Below, one piece after another: positions 7,552 through 16,369 of a stretch of DNA of 57,085 bases (position 1 is the stretch's first letter; each line of letters opens with the position of its first letter). Position numbers and translations under genes: made by a program. Origin of the DNA: a virus; the IMG/VR virus record IMGVR_UViG_3300044645_002658, positions 1 to 57,085 of that record. One strand, 5' to 3'. Below the pieces are notes generated by a model. The model was not told the origin of the DNA. It ran no database searches and worked only from the letters and a program-made list of their open reading frames with translations.

Positions 7552-8276
7552 CTATTTTTCATCAATTGGAATCCTTTATTAATATAATTGACAAAAGTAT
7601 CGGACATAATTTTCAAATTGTCAAAGTTCATCGATATAGCTGCAGAATCTTGTCCGATGGACCATGCAGTCATTGGAATACTTCCCCATTTATCAACTTG
7701 GTTTTTGGGGTGTGGAGGAACAAAAGTTTTTTTACCAAGGTACTTTTGTAAAGTGTATGAAAAATGCATGTCTTCACCAACTAAAGTCGATTGTTCAATC
7801 GAGGGTAATTCTCTCCAAAAAGTTGATAACCACTCTCGTCTAAAAAACCATGCGTGACCAACAATATCCACTTCTTCAACCTGTTCGTTCGGTTGTGCCC
7901 AACCATGTCTGACATGAGGTTGATAACCTGTCTCAGATAAAAATTTGACACCAATAGTCCCAAGTAATCCATCGTGAGTTTTAATAGTTTCCAAACAATT
8001 TTCTAACCACTTAGGACCAGGGATTGTATCGTCATCAAAAACACAAATGTACTCGGTCTTAGCATTTAGTGCAAAGGCAAATCGAGCCCAAACTCCTAAA
8101 TTCTTATTACAAGAAGCGTGAGTAGTCTGTGAGGTCAATTCTGATTTGAAATCTTCTCCAAAGTTTTGCCACAAAAGAATTTCATCAGGTTGAACTGTTT
8201 GACGTTTTATAGCATCAAGTTGTGTCTTCAAGTGAGCACCTCTTTTATATCCATTTAAGACCACTGTAACACTCAT
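7548..8276 (-). CDS. GT2-family glycosyltransferase
   Basis: A 242-residue GT-A fold glycosyltransferase. It opens VTVVLNGYKRGAHLKTQLDA, a typical GT2 start, and AIKRQTVQPDEILLWQN follows the xQTxxPxEIxVxDN pattern. YICVFDDDTIPGPKWLENCL has the metal-binding DDD/DxD motif. A C-terminal REWLSTFWRELPSIEQSTLV and VGEDMHFSYTLQKYLG fit the acceptor-side GEDxxLS motif. There is no membrane anchor. It overlaps both neighbours by 4 nt (ATGA), so it should be made with the UDP-GlcNAc 2-epimerase upstream. Donor sugar unknown. Confidence 0.85.
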   Translation of the reverse strand: MSVTVVLNGYKRGAHLKTQLDAIKRQTVQPDEILLWQNFGEDFKSELTSQTTHASCNKNLGVWARFAFALNAKTEYICVFDDDTIPGPKWLENCLETIKTHDGLLGTIGVKFLSETGYQPHVRHGWAQPNEQVEEVDIVGHAWFFRREWLSTFWRELPSIEQSTLVGEDMHFSYTLQKYLGKKTFVPPHPKNQVDKWGSIPMTAWSIGQDSAAISMNFDNLKIMSDTFVNYINKGFQLMKNR

Positions 8277-9256
8277 AGTTGTTCTAATATTTTAATAATT
8301 TTTTCTGATGAAAATCCGTCACCATACGGGCATTCATAATCTACTTTATAATCATAAATTAGCCTGTCAAATAATAAACTTAATTCATTGTGGGTTGGAC
8401 ACAAATAGGAATGAATATTCAATGACTCAGTTCGTTCAGTAACTTTACGACAAACAATTACTTTTTTGTTAAAAAAAGACGCTTCTTCCTGAACCCCACC
8501 ACTATCAGAAATTAATAATTTACATCGTTTCATTGTTTCGATAAATTGGTCATGGTTCATGGGTTCAACAACCTCTACATTTTGTAAAAGGTGTTTGTGT
8601 TTTTTTACCATTGGATTTGGATGAATTGGTAAAATAAAACGAAGTTCAGGGTATCGACTGGCAATTGAATCAATTTCTTTGAACCAATTTCCCATTTCTT
8701 CATGGTTTTCGCGTCTGTGTAGGGTTACTAAAACTATATTATCGTAACTCAGATTTTCCTTGTCTAAATTATCCAATACGGTATTACCGACAATATAAAT
8801 TTCTCCACCCACTTTTTCATCATGTAAATTATTTGCATTTGTGACTGTAGGACATAGGTGAATATCGGCAATTCTACTCACAAATTGTCTGTAAGACTCT
8901 TCAGGATATGGATTCATTTTATCATAGGTTCTGAGACCGGCTTCTAAATGAATAACTTTGATACCTCTATGGAAAGCGGCCAATGCAAGGGCAAAGGCCG
9001 ATGCGGTATCTCCTTGTACTAAAACATAATCAATCCCTTGTAAACACTCATTAATTCCGTCAGAAAGTATTGATGATACAATTGTGTCAAGTCTGTTGAG
9101 TCCGTTCTCAATATCAAGTTTGAAGTCAAAATCTCCCAAAACAATATCTTTGTGTTGGGCAGTGTACAAAACTTTGTGAGGAATATTACCAGAAAGAGAT
9201 ATCAATTTTTTTATCTTGATATACTCGGGTCTAGTTCCGTAACAATATAAAATCAT
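8273..9256 (-). CDS. wecB: UDP-N-acetylglucosamine 2-epimerase (non-hydrolysing)
   Basis: A 327-residue WecB-type enzyme that interconverts UDP-GlcNAc and UDP-ManNAc. YCYGTRPEYIKIKKLI is the N-terminal GTRPE signature. VLVQGDTASAFALALAAFHR, VIHLEAGLRTYD, NPYPEESYRQFVSRIAD and VTLHRRENHEE supply the Asp, two Glu and His residues needed for catalysis. ISDSGGVQEEASFFNKKV and VCRKVTERTES form the UDP-binding loop. It is shorter than the usual 370-380 residues. It lies two bases downstream of a UDP-sugar dehydrogenase gene. Together they could make UDP-ManNAcA (WecB-WecC logic), which is inference. Confidence 0.93.
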   Translation of the reverse strand: MILYCYGTRPEYIKIKKLISLSGNIPHKVLYTAQHKDIVLGDFDFKLDIENGLNRLDTIVSSILSDGINECLQGIDYVLVQGDTASAFALALAAFHRGIKVIHLEAGLRTYDKMNPYPEESYRQFVSRIADIHLCPTVTNANNLHDEKVGGEIYIVGNTVLDNLDKENLSYDNIVLVTLHRRENHEEMGNWFKEIDSIASRYPELRFILPIHPNPMVKKHKHLLQNVEVVEPMNHDQFIETMKRCKLLISDSGGVQEEASFFNKKVIVCRKVTERTESLNIHSYLCPTHNELSLLFDRLIYDYKVDYECPYGDGFSSEKIIKILEQL

Positions 9257-9258
9257 AA

Positions 9259-10425
9259 TTAGAAATGGATTGATATCCCTTCGGGTTTAGACCCTTCGGT
9301 GTAGAATTTTACCCTATTACCAAAATCATTTGATAATTCCGACAAAAGTTTTCTGTCATTCAAAATGTAATCACACTCAATGATATTAACAGAATACCCG
9401 TCATTTAATAAGTCATACATTAATCTCAATTGTTGTGATTCAACCAACATATCAGTTCCCTTTTTATAGGTTATATGATTCATAACAAATGGTACATTTT
9501 TGTCGGGATTAATTGTTTCCCAATGGTTTCTCAAGAATTGTGAGTGACTTTCATTGAAATCATCAACTGCGTATGGAAGATTTACTTTGAGTCCTAAAGC
9601 TGATGCAAAGTGACCTAAAGCTCTATTATCTCGTGGTAAACATGGTCCACCAAATCCAAAACCATAATTCAAATATTTGAAACCAACTCTCGAGTCATTA
9701 CCTATTGAATGTAATACCAACTTAATTTCATCAGACAAACCAGCGCTTGTTAGAATTTCACCAATCAAATTGGCATAACTAATTTTGGTGGTTAGAAAAC
9801 AATTTATTGATATTTTTGTAACTTCCGCAGCCATTGACGACATTGAATTAATCTTAACAGGTATTGTTTGAATTTTAGAATATATCTTAGAGAGGGTATT
9901 CACACTATTTTGATTAGTTGACCCAATCAAAACCATATCGGCCTGTTCCAAACCTTTGATAATTTCACCTTGAGCTATGAATTCTGGATTGTAACAAACA
10001 TCAATATTCATTGGATTCAAAATATCCATAATTTTTCTTGTATCACCAGGATTGGTTGTGCACCCAATAACAAATATTTTTCCAAAAACAGGTATTTCGT
10101 TTTCAAATGCCCAACCCCAATCATGCACAACATCCATTAAATACGTAATGTCGTATTCACCAGTTGGTTTAGAAGGAGTTGATACAAAGGTGTAAACAAC
10201 ATCACATTGTTCAATGACCTTCACATTATCTGTTGTTGCAGAAAATTTTGTGGTTTTTTGGAGTAACTCCAACACACCAGGTTCATTGGTCTGAATTAAT
10301 TTTTTATTCAAACCATCGATGTAATCTTGTCTTACGTCTGAAACTAATACATCAAACCCTGCTTGTTCACAGAGTAGTGCAAAAGTTATCCCTAATCGTC
10401 CAGCACCAATAACTCCTATTTTCAT
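9259..10425 (-). CDS. UDP-glucose/UDP-ManNAc dehydrogenase family protein
   Basis: A 388-residue nucleotide-sugar dehydrogenase, which oxidises C6 of a UDP- or GDP-sugar with two NAD+. The N-terminal Rossmann motif is MKIGVIGAGRLGITFA. VYTFVSTPSKPTGEYD and CYNPEFIAQGEIIKG are family signatures. KISINCFLTTKISYANLIGE is the dimer and catalytic helix with its Lys/Asn. YGFGFGGPCLPRDNRAL holds the catalytic Cys. The last third (NAD-independent Rossmann domain) is present but diverged. The substrate is either UDP-glucose or UDP-ManNAc. The WecB neighbour favours the latter. Its start overlaps the NadE gene by 4 nt, so NAD+ supply and use are encoded side by side. Confidence 0.9.
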   Translation of the reverse strand: MKIGVIGAGRLGITFALLCEQAGFDVLVSDVRQDYIDGLNKKLIQTNEPGVLELLQKTTKFSATTDNVKVIEQCDVVYTFVSTPSKPTGEYDITYLMDVVHDWGWAFENEIPVFGKIFVIGCTTNPGDTRKIMDILNPMNIDVCYNPEFIAQGEIIKGLEQADMVLIGSTNQNSVNTLSKIYSKIQTIPVKINSMSSMAAEVTKISINCFLTTKISYANLIGEILTSAGLSDEIKLVLHSIGNDSRVGFKYLNYGFGFGGPCLPRDNRALGHFASALGLKVNLPYAVDDFNESHSQFLRNHWETINPDKNVPFVMNHITYKKGTDMLVESQQLRLMYDLLNDGYSVNIIECDYILNDRKLLSELSNDFGNRVKFYTEGSKPEGISIHF

Positions 10426-11189
10426 ACTCTGAAGGTAGGTATTGGTCTCATTTTATGAATATTTTTTTTGTGCCAAGATTCATAAATTTTCATAACTTCA
10501 TTTTCTTTTGAACTGAATTCAGTTTTGTATTGACCAATCTCCATTGCCCACTCCAATTCTTCGTATGATGCTCCAATTTGGTCTTCATCACTTCTGCCAT
10601 CGGACCACAACCCATCTGTTGGTTTAGCATCCAATATTTCTTTTGTTACTCCAAGATACTTGCCAAGTTCCCTAACTTCCGTTTTGTATAAGTCGGCAAT
10701 TGGAGATATATCAACACCACCATCACCATACTTTGTAAAAAATCCAACCCCATAATCCTCAACCTTATTACCTGTCCCAACTACAATTCCGTTTTGAGTT
10801 GTTGCTAAGTGATAAAGTGAAATCATTCTGAGTCTTGAACGAACATTTGCACTAGCTAATTCACTAGTGACGGTCATCGAAAGGGTGTCATCAAGTAATT
10901 TGAAAACCTCACTGAGTTCAATTGTAGACTTGGTGACATTTTCATATTTGTCTTGAAGTATTGAAATTAGGTTGTTAGCTCGAATTGTCTCTTCAACATT
11001 TTGACGAATTGGTAAAACAACTAAGTTTGTTGGTAATCCTGTTTCAGCGCAAAGAGATGATACGGTGGCACTATCGATACCACCTGACACACCAACAACC
11101 AAAGATTCGATATTGTTGGTGATACAATAATTTTTAATCCAAAGAACAATTTTATTGGATAGTTCTTCGTAGTCTATAAAACGGTTCAT
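10422..11189 (-). CDS. nadE: NH3-dependent NAD+ synthetase
   Basis: A 255-residue NadE that amidates deamido-NAD+ to NAD+ using ATP. The P-loop is VVGVSGGIDSATVSSL. VVGTGNKVEDYGVGFFTKYG and GDGGVDISPIADLYKTEVRE are the deamido-NAD and ATP sites, and PTDGLWSDGRSDEDQIGASY is the C-terminal signature. There is no glutaminase domain, so ammonia is the nitrogen donor. Length is as expected for NadE (about 245-275). It sits inside the sugar block, overlapping the NAD-dependent dehydrogenase by 4 nt and the GT fusion by 4 nt. Replenishing NAD+ for sugar oxidation, or under host NAD-depleting defence, are both inferences. Confidence 0.93.
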   Translation of the reverse strand: MNRFIDYEELSNKIVLWIKNYCITNNIESLVVGVSGGIDSATVSSLCAETGLPTNLVVLPIRQNVEETIRANNLISILQDKYENVTKSTIELSEVFKLLDDTLSMTVTSELASANVRSRLRMISLYHLATTQNGIVVGTGNKVEDYGVGFFTKYGDGGVDISPIADLYKTEVRELGKYLGVTKEILDAKPTDGLWSDGRSDEDQIGASYEELEWAMEIGQYKTEFSSKENEVMKIYESWHKKNIHKMRPIPTFRV

Positions 11190-12823
11190 GAGTTGATAGT
11201 TTGTAAATAAAGTTTATGTATTTGATTTGTAACGTTCTTCGAATCAAATTTTTCAAGTTCAGATTTTGTTGGTGGTTCAAATAATGTTTTCTTGTTGATG
11301 TGTCCTGAGGAATCCACATCGTAAATCCAAGAAGGTTTACCACAAAACCAACTTTCGATAGTGGTTCTACCCAACAAAATTCCTGCGGTGTATTTTACCC
11401 TGTTGATATATTTCTCAGTATTCCAAGTTGGTTGTAAATGTTTTACGTGAGAGTTTTGTAATAGAGAATCCAAATAATCTGACTTATTTTCACCAAGGAG
11501 CCATAATTCTAAATTTTCTGTCCGAGTTTGTTCGACCAAATCTTTGATTGAATTTTCTCTCAAATAATCAATCGTTCCTACAAATAAACAGGCGTTTTCT
11601 TCCTTTTGGTTTGAAGAACGAAATCTATCTGAATCAACTGGATTATACATTACTGAACATTGAGATTCATCTATTTGGTAAACATTTTCAATATGTTCTT
11701 TAATTTCAGGTCTAATACAGATATAGTGTTTGATTGAATCGTGGACAACAGGTTTTTCCAATTCAATTACCTCCGAGTGTATTGTGCTGATTTTATCAAT
11801 TTGAGGGTACAGATTGAGAAAATAATTTGTTATCGGTTCATGTTGTAGGTGAATAATATCAAAACTAATATCTGACACACGATACATGGTATTTGGTATT
11901 GAAGGTCCGATTCCGTTTGGACCCTCTACTAACCATTTTCCATCCCCCATCTTATAACCTGGAGGTTCCGATGTTGGGAAAACTTTTATACCGACTTTTT
12001 TCGCCATTTCTGTGAGTGGTCCTCCAATTTCTGAAACCACACTAACATCATGACCCATTTTGACCAAATTTTTCGACAATTCAAAGATATAAACTTCCGA
12101 ACCAGTAAAGTTTTTGAAAAACAAACAACCAATTAAAATTTTTAATTTATCCTTATCCGTTTTTTTAATTTTTACTGGAAGTAGAGATTCAAATTCTTCG
12201 GCAAAAAGTTTTCTATTGGCATCCCATTGTTCATTAGTCATACCAATGGACTTGTGGGTAATTTTAATGTCGAATACTACCCCAATTTTTACTTGTTCAA
12301 TGAAATTTCTAAAACAGAAATTAACATCGTAAAGGTGGAACCCTTTTACATTCTCATCAAAGTTTTTCTTAATTCTATTTTTGTGTAATGCAATAAATAA
12401 TCCATCAACTAAGACAGTTTCTTTGATTGAATTACCCAAGTTATCCGAGTATTTTGAGGTCCATTTTTTACCTTCATGTTCGTGGTTAACAATACCTATC
12501 ATTTTTGTTCTGTCTTCCCACCACATTCCACTCTTAGGTAGTTGAGTACTGCCAGCTACACCCAAAATCCCATAATCGGACCTTTTGAAGTGGTTCATAA
12601 TTTTTTGACCCCAATTGTTTGAATCAAAATAAATGTCGTCGTGACAAAGTATTACAATGTCAAATGTAGATTGCTCTAAGATTTCATTGTAAACCTCGGT
12701 TAGTGATTTACCATCAGGATTTACTACTTCAATTATCTGGGAATTGTGGACACCGGAACTTTTTCTGAAATATTCTTGTAGTTCAGGGTTTGTTTCTCGG
12801 GTACTATAAGCGATTGTAATCAT
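11186..12823 (-). CDS. Two-domain glycosyltransferase: GT2-like N-half, GT4-like C-half
   Basis: A 545-residue fusion. Residues 1 to about 220 resemble GT2-like proteins of the Glyco_tranf_2_5 kind: ITIAYSTRETNPELQEYFRK, IVILCHDDIYFDSNNWG (metal-binding DD), LGVAGSTQLPKSGMWW and the VDGLFIALHKNRI segment. From about residue 225 a GT-B domain begins (KILIGCLFFKNFTGSEVYIF), with ISTIHSEVIELEKPVV and a donor-site region near GILLGRTTIESWFCGKPSWI. The two parts probably add successive sugars. It overlaps NadE and the HAD phosphatase by 4 nt each. The domain order is clear, but donors and acceptor are unknown. Confidence 0.82.
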   Translation of the reverse strand: MITIAYSTRETNPELQEYFRKSSGVHNSQIIEVVNPDGKSLTEVYNEILEQSTFDIVILCHDDIYFDSNNWGQKIMNHFKRSDYGILGVAGSTQLPKSGMWWEDRTKMIGIVNHEHEGKKWTSKYSDNLGNSIKETVLVDGLFIALHKNRIKKNFDENVKGFHLYDVNFCFRNFIEQVKIGVVFDIKITHKSIGMTNEQWDANRKLFAEEFESLLPVKIKKTDKDKLKILIGCLFFKNFTGSEVYIFELSKNLVKMGHDVSVVSEIGGPLTEMAKKVGIKVFPTSEPPGYKMGDGKWLVEGPNGIGPSIPNTMYRVSDISFDIIHLQHEPITNYFLNLYPQIDKISTIHSEVIELEKPVVHDSIKHYICIRPEIKEHIENVYQIDESQCSVMYNPVDSDRFRSSNQKEENACLFVGTIDYLRENSIKDLVEQTRTENLELWLLGENKSDYLDSLLQNSHVKHLQPTWNTEKYINRVKYTAGILLGRTTIESWFCGKPSWIYDVDSSGHINKKTLFEPPTKSELEKFDSKNVTNQIHKLYLQTINS

Positions 12824-13230
12824 TCGAAGACTTCAATATTTAATTTTTTCTTTGTCATTTTATTCCATTTACCTTCATACCGAGTTGCTCTAACAATATG
12901 GTTATCAATCCAGTGGTAATTACCTCCACGAGGTTTATTCATTAAAAGGTTATGATAGAAATAACCATGTTTTTGTAACCATTCTTCAGTTACTTTACGA
13001 TGACTTTCGGTTCTTGAAGTAAAGAAAGTAATTATGTGACCTTCACTATACCAATCATTTATGGTATCGACCGACCCTGGGTAGGGTAAACAAGTTTCCA
13101 TTCTCCACGGTTCTTCATTCGGAACGTCGTCAGTTATCGTACCATCAATGTCAATAAGATAGTTTTTCAAACCATCCGGCAATACTGGACTAATTGCATT
13201 ACCATTATATTCCTGTTGACCCAAATCCAT
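12820..13230 (-). CDS. HAD-family phosphatase, capsule-biosynthesis-like
   Basis: A 136-residue small HAD phosphatase. YLIDIDGTITDDVP is motif I with both Asp residues. IITFFTSRTESHRKV is motif II (Ser/Thr). A Lys in LMNKPRGGNYHWIDNH and the following Asp fit motifs III and IV. Small capsule-locus HAD proteins have this outline and remove phosphate from sugar phosphates. Given the HldE-like pair further down the run, a heptose bisphosphatase-like role is possible but unproven. The ATG lies inside the dUTPase gene (26-nt overlap) and the stop overlaps the GT fusion start by 4 nt. Confidence 0.75.
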   Translation of the reverse strand: MDLGQQEYNGNAISPVLPDGLKNYLIDIDGTITDDVPNEEPWRMETCLPYPGSVDTINDWYSEGHIITFFTSRTESHRKVTEEWLQKHGYFYHNLLMNKPRGGNYHWIDNHIVRATRYEGKWNKMTKKKLNIEVFE

Positions 13231-13813
13231 TTTCTCCTCTATCTTTTTCGCTTAATTTATCAGTTTCTGTGAAATTAATCCATCTACCATTCACCACGGG
13301 ACAAATACATGCTTGAGCAATTTTCATACCCGAATGGATTTGAATGGTGTCGTGAGTTGAGTTATACAGAATAACTTTAATCTCACCGTTGTAACCTGAA
13401 TCTACAGTTCCTGGTGTATTTAACACAGTAAGACCTTGATTTAGAGCTAGTCCGCTCTTTGGTCTAACTTGAATTTCAAAACCTTCCTTGATGTCAAACT
13501 TAAGTCCTGTAGGCACTAAAGCTCTTGAGAGAGGTTCGATGAAAGTTTGTGTTACTGAGTATAAATCAAAACCTGAATCTGTAGAATAGTTGTATTTTGG
13601 TGAAACAGCGTTAGGGTGAATCTTTTCGAACTTGACAACCATCCTTGGTTGTTTTTCATTGAATGAATCTTCAAGTTCTTTCAAACTGATTCCGTGTGTT
13701 TCTTCGAAATCCATTTCTTCTGAATCAGGATTTTCACCCATTTCATCATGAAGTTGACGAAGAATATTTGACAATTCTTCTTGTAGTAAATTTATCTCGT
13801 TGTTTAGTTCCAT
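13205..13813 (-). CDS. dut: Deoxyuridine 5'-triphosphate nucleotidohydrolase (dUTPase)
   Basis: A 202-residue trimeric dUTPase that hydrolyses dUTP to dUMP, keeping uracil out of phage DNA. All five motifs are visible: I in STDSGFDLYS, II in RPKSGLALNQG, III in NTPGTVDSGYNGEIKVILYN, IV in SGMKIAQACICPV and V in RGENGFGSTGI at the C-terminus. The first 60 residues are an extra acidic, coiled-coil-like extension not needed for the fold. The gene is followed by the HAD phosphatase with a 26-nt overlap and preceded by the exonuclease with one base between stop and start. Confidence 0.95.
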   Translation of the reverse strand: MELNNEINLLQEELSNILRQLHDEMGENPDSEEMDFEETHGISLKELEDSFNEKQPRMVVKFEKIHPNAVSPKYNYSTDSGFDLYSVTQTFIEPLSRALVPTGLKFDIKEGFEIQVRPKSGLALNQGLTVLNTPGTVDSGYNGEIKVILYNSTHDTIQIHSGMKIAQACICPVVNGRWINFTETDKLSEKDRGENGFGSTGI

Positions 13814-13814
13814 C

Positions 13815-14516
13815 TTATTGTAATTCTTTTAATTTTTTCATAACGTGAATCAAAACCTCAACATCACGCTCACAGTATTCAACAATCAAGTCAAGTTGGT
13901 TAAACATGTAATATGCCTCGTGAACTCTGTTTCCTGTTATTTCACCCTCTTTTGGTGAAGGAACCCCCAAAGCAGCACACATCAACTCTAAGGATGAAAG
14001 TGCAAAGTTGTTACCCATTTTCCAAATATCCATAGTATCTATTGCTTTTACTTCCCAAGGTTTTGTGTCATAACCTGGTAGTAAGGATGATGGTTTGATA
14101 CCGTTTATTACCATACGTTTTTGTATTGTTGGAATATCAAACATCTTGATGTTGTGTCCACACAACCAAAAATCCATTCTGAATACTTTATCCATCAAAA
14201 CATTAACATCTTTGAGTAACTTTTTCTCATCAGAATCCGAAAATGTTTGTTTATGTATTTTACCATCAGGAGTCATAAAGGCAAAACTAGCACAAACAAT
14301 ACGAGAAAATTCTGGTACTAAAGCCGCCCTGTTGAAATAAACTTCTTCTTTGGTAAGACTAGCGTCCTCAGGGAATCTTTTAAGAAACCAATCGAAGTAG
14401 TTATGAAATTGTTTCAGAAGTGCGGGATATTTTTCAGAAAGTTCCGCATAATCTTTAGTGATTCCAACTGTTTCAATATCAAAAAACAAAAGTTTATTAA
14501 TTGACTGATTAATCAT
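13815..14516 (-). CDS. DEDD-type 3'-5' exonuclease (PolB exo2-like)
   Basis: A 233-residue RNase H-fold exonuclease. LLFFDIETVGITKDY is motif I (DxE). FWLCGHNIKMFDIPTIQKRM is motif II. VEYCERDVEVLIHVMKKL is motif III, with the YxxxD pattern. KAIDTMDIWKMGNNF and ELMCAALGVPSPKEGEITG match the predicted 3'-5' exonucleases related to family B polymerase proofreading domains (PF10108 type). Its likely role is repair or trimming of phage DNA. It lies between the dUTPase and a glycosyltransferase, with one to three bases between genes. Confidence 0.85.
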   Translation of the reverse strand: MINQSINKLLFFDIETVGITKDYAELSEKYPALLKQFHNYFDWFLKRFPEDASLTKEEVYFNRAALVPEFSRIVCASFAFMTPDGKIHKQTFSDSDEKKLLKDVNVLMDKVFRMDFWLCGHNIKMFDIPTIQKRMVINGIKPSSLLPGYDTKPWEVKAIDTMDIWKMGNNFALSSLELMCAALGVPSPKEGEITGNRVHEAYYMFNQLDLIVEYCERDVEVLIHVMKKLKELQ

Positions 14517-14519
14517 GAA

Positions 14520-15734
14520 TTATTTAATTAAAGATTTGTAAAATTCAGCTCGTGTGTCAGTAACTTTATTGATGTCGTAAGTGTCTTTCACGGTTTCATA
14601 CAAACGTTGACCCAAATCAAATGCCCAATTCGGGTTATCTACCAACTTCTTTGAAAACTTAAACCAATCACTATGATTGCTTTTTTCATCAACCAACAAT
14701 GCGTTACCATTAACAAAATTTCCTTTGTCCAAAGAATGGGTAAGGTCCAATGTGTAAGGTCCAAGGTTTGATGCAATAAGAGCTTTTTTGTAGAAACCAG
14801 CTTCGATTACTTTAAGTTGTGACTTCACTCGGTTGAAGATATGATTTTTGATTGGTGCCAAAGATACGTCAAATTTTGCATAGTTTCTTGCGTATGCTTG
14901 AACAGGTCTTGTCCATACTCGACGATAAAACTCATCCGCGTACTTTGAATCATCCTCTTCTTTGAACCTCATTAAGAATTCTTGGTATTCAGGAGAAATC
15001 AATTTGGAGTTGTGTGTAAAAATGTTTTCATATTTGAACCAAACCGTTTCTTCAGGTTTGATTGGTCTTTGTTTTTGTTCTTTGGTCTGAGAATTGATTT
15101 CAGTTACCGTACCTCTTGTATCAAACCCACACAAAAACACCTGAGATTTGTCTTTTAACTGATACATTCTTGAGAACATACTCTCCAACAACATAATGTC
15201 GTGAAGGTGTGATGAACCACCCAACCATCCAAATCTCAGTCGGTCAGATTCTACAGTTGGTTCTTTGAACTGAGGTTCATTTGGATTAATTGCGTTAGGG
15301 AATACCACTACGTTCTTGTTGAATTTTCTAATTTCATCAGCAAAAAGTGGTGTTGTAGTTGTCACATAAGAGGCAACCTTAAGATTCTCAATAATTTTTT
15401 CATGAATTCCATTTACTCGAACTAAATCATGAATTGGGTGTTCTTTACCAGGTAACCAATAATCGTCCAAGTCCATGATGGTTATAATACCCATACTATT
15501 GAGTACTTGCACAAAGTTTTGAGTGAATTCGTAGTTGTTTGCGATTACTCGGTGGAAATGAACAATTTGGTATTGAGTCCAAAAGTTGTAATCATTTTGA
15601 GGGGGGTCAAAAACAATGTCAACGTGGAAATCGTCAGGGTATAAATTTTGTAAAAAAATGTGAGGGTCTACCGAACGAAATTTACCAACTCCTGTTTTGT
15701 CAGATGGTAATACTAAAACTTTAATTTTTGACAT
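14520..15734 (-). CDS. GT4-like glycosyltransferase
   Basis: A 404-residue GT-B glycosyltransferase. IKVLVLPSDKTGVGKFRSVD is the N-terminal strand and Gly loop. IVHFHRVIANNYEF and MGIITIMDLDDYWLPGKEHP are acceptor-domain segments seen in phage-borne members. RLRFGWLGGSSHLHDI starts the donor domain, and SQLKVIEAGFYKKALIASNL is the donor-binding EX7-like helix. A longer frame opens with TTG at 15770, but the ATG at 15734 starts right before the first strand, so I chose it. About 47 nt of non-coding DNA with a small inverted repeat lies upstream. The gene belongs to the minus-strand run but sits apart from the main sugar block. Confidence 0.82.
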   Translation of the reverse strand: MSKIKVLVLPSDKTGVGKFRSVDPHIFLQNLYPDDFHVDIVFDPPQNDYNFWTQYQIVHFHRVIANNYEFTQNFVQVLNSMGIITIMDLDDYWLPGKEHPIHDLVRVNGIHEKIIENLKVASYVTTTTPLFADEIRKFNKNVVVFPNAINPNEPQFKEPTVESDRLRFGWLGGSSHLHDIMLLESMFSRMYQLKDKSQVFLCGFDTRGTVTEINSQTKEQKQRPIKPEETVWFKYENIFTHNSKLISPEYQEFLMRFKEEDDSKYADEFYRRVWTRPVQAYARNYAKFDVSLAPIKNHIFNRVKSQLKVIEAGFYKKALIASNLGPYTLDLTHSLDKGNFVNGNALLVDEKSNHSDWFKFSKKLVDNPNWAFDLGQRLYETVKDTYDINKVTDTRAEFYKSLIK

Positions 15735-15743
15735 GAGAATATT

Positions 15744-15762
15744 TTTCCTAAAGTATAGGAAA
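15744..15762 (-). repeat. Short inverted repeat upstream of a glycosyltransferase gene
   Basis: TTTCCTA and TAGGAAA, seven bases each, are separated by a 5-nt loop. They fill part of the 47-nt gap between the start at 15734 and the next gene's stop at 15782, the longest gap in this minus-strand run. No T-run follows in the direction of transcription, so it does not look like a terminator. It could be an RNA processing site, a leader structure or chance. Confidence 0.4.
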
Positions 15763-15781
15763 GGTCTCAATCAAAAAAAAG

Positions 15782-16369
15782 TTAGTTTTTCATTTTTTTA
15801 ATTTTTGTTACAACACCCTCAAATACGTGTTGTCCAACTCTGAATGAAATTTGTTCTTTGGTTTTTTGAGTTGACTCAGAAATCATACCTTTTTCAGTCA
15901 AAACCTCTTCGATTGTCTCTTTAATCACTGATTTGAGAAGGTTAATATCAAAATTGTTTGATTGATATTGTGGTTGTTGAGGTTGTGATTTTTGTGAGGC
16001 TATTTTACCAGCAGCATCAGTTTTCATCAATCTTGAAGCGGCTTGGACCAATTCGTTGCTGAGAACACTTCCGTTATTGGAATTTGGTTGTTCAATTGGA
16101 TGCTCAATCATCAATTTTTTGATGTGGTCAGGAAGTTTTGAATTTAGAATTTTGTCCTTGACAGGAATGTTACTATTTTCTTGGACCATCTGTTGTGGTG
16201 GTTGTCCCATAAATTCCTGTGGAATGTTGTAAGTGGCTGGTGGGGAATTAAAACTCTCTACCATGGGAGTATTGAAATTCCCTGTACCTACCCCTCCTCG
16301 GGGTTTTTTATCGTGGACATTCATTATTTGTTTTGCCACCATTAATTTTTGCATCAAATCGTTATTCAT
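15782..16369 (-). CDS. Pro/Gln/Asn-rich hypothetical protein
   Basis: A 195-residue protein with no recognised enzymatic motif. The N-terminal half is low in complexity and rich in Pro, Gln and Asn (for example PPATYNIPQEFMGQPPQQMV). Two short amphipathic segments stand out: LPDHIKKLMIEHPI at about residues 79-92 and LLKSVIKETIEEVLTEKGM near 148-166. The end, ISFRVGQHVFEGVVTKIKKM, looks like a small beta-rich tail. Such a layout (disordered linker with helical docking peptides) is common in phage virion or scaffold-associated proteins, but I cannot assign it. It shares one base with the WYL-like gene upstream. Confidence 0.7.
   Translation of the reverse strand: MNNDLMQKLMVAKQIMNVHDKKPRGGVGTGNFNTPMVESFNSPPATYNIPQEFMGQPPQQMVQENSNIPVKDKILNSKLPDHIKKLMIEHPIEQPNSNNGSVLSNELVQAASRLMKTDAAGKIASQKSQPQQPQYQSNNFDINLLKSVIKETIEEVLTEKGMISESTQKTKEQISFRVGQHVFEGVVTKIKKMKN

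Noticed and set aside
1172-13230. The sugar block as a host chromosomal O-antigen locus joined by assembly error
   Set aside because: It is continuous with phoH on one side and dUTPase and exonuclease on the other, with ATGA-type overlaps throughout, so a phage origin is simpler. Read coverage would still be decisive.
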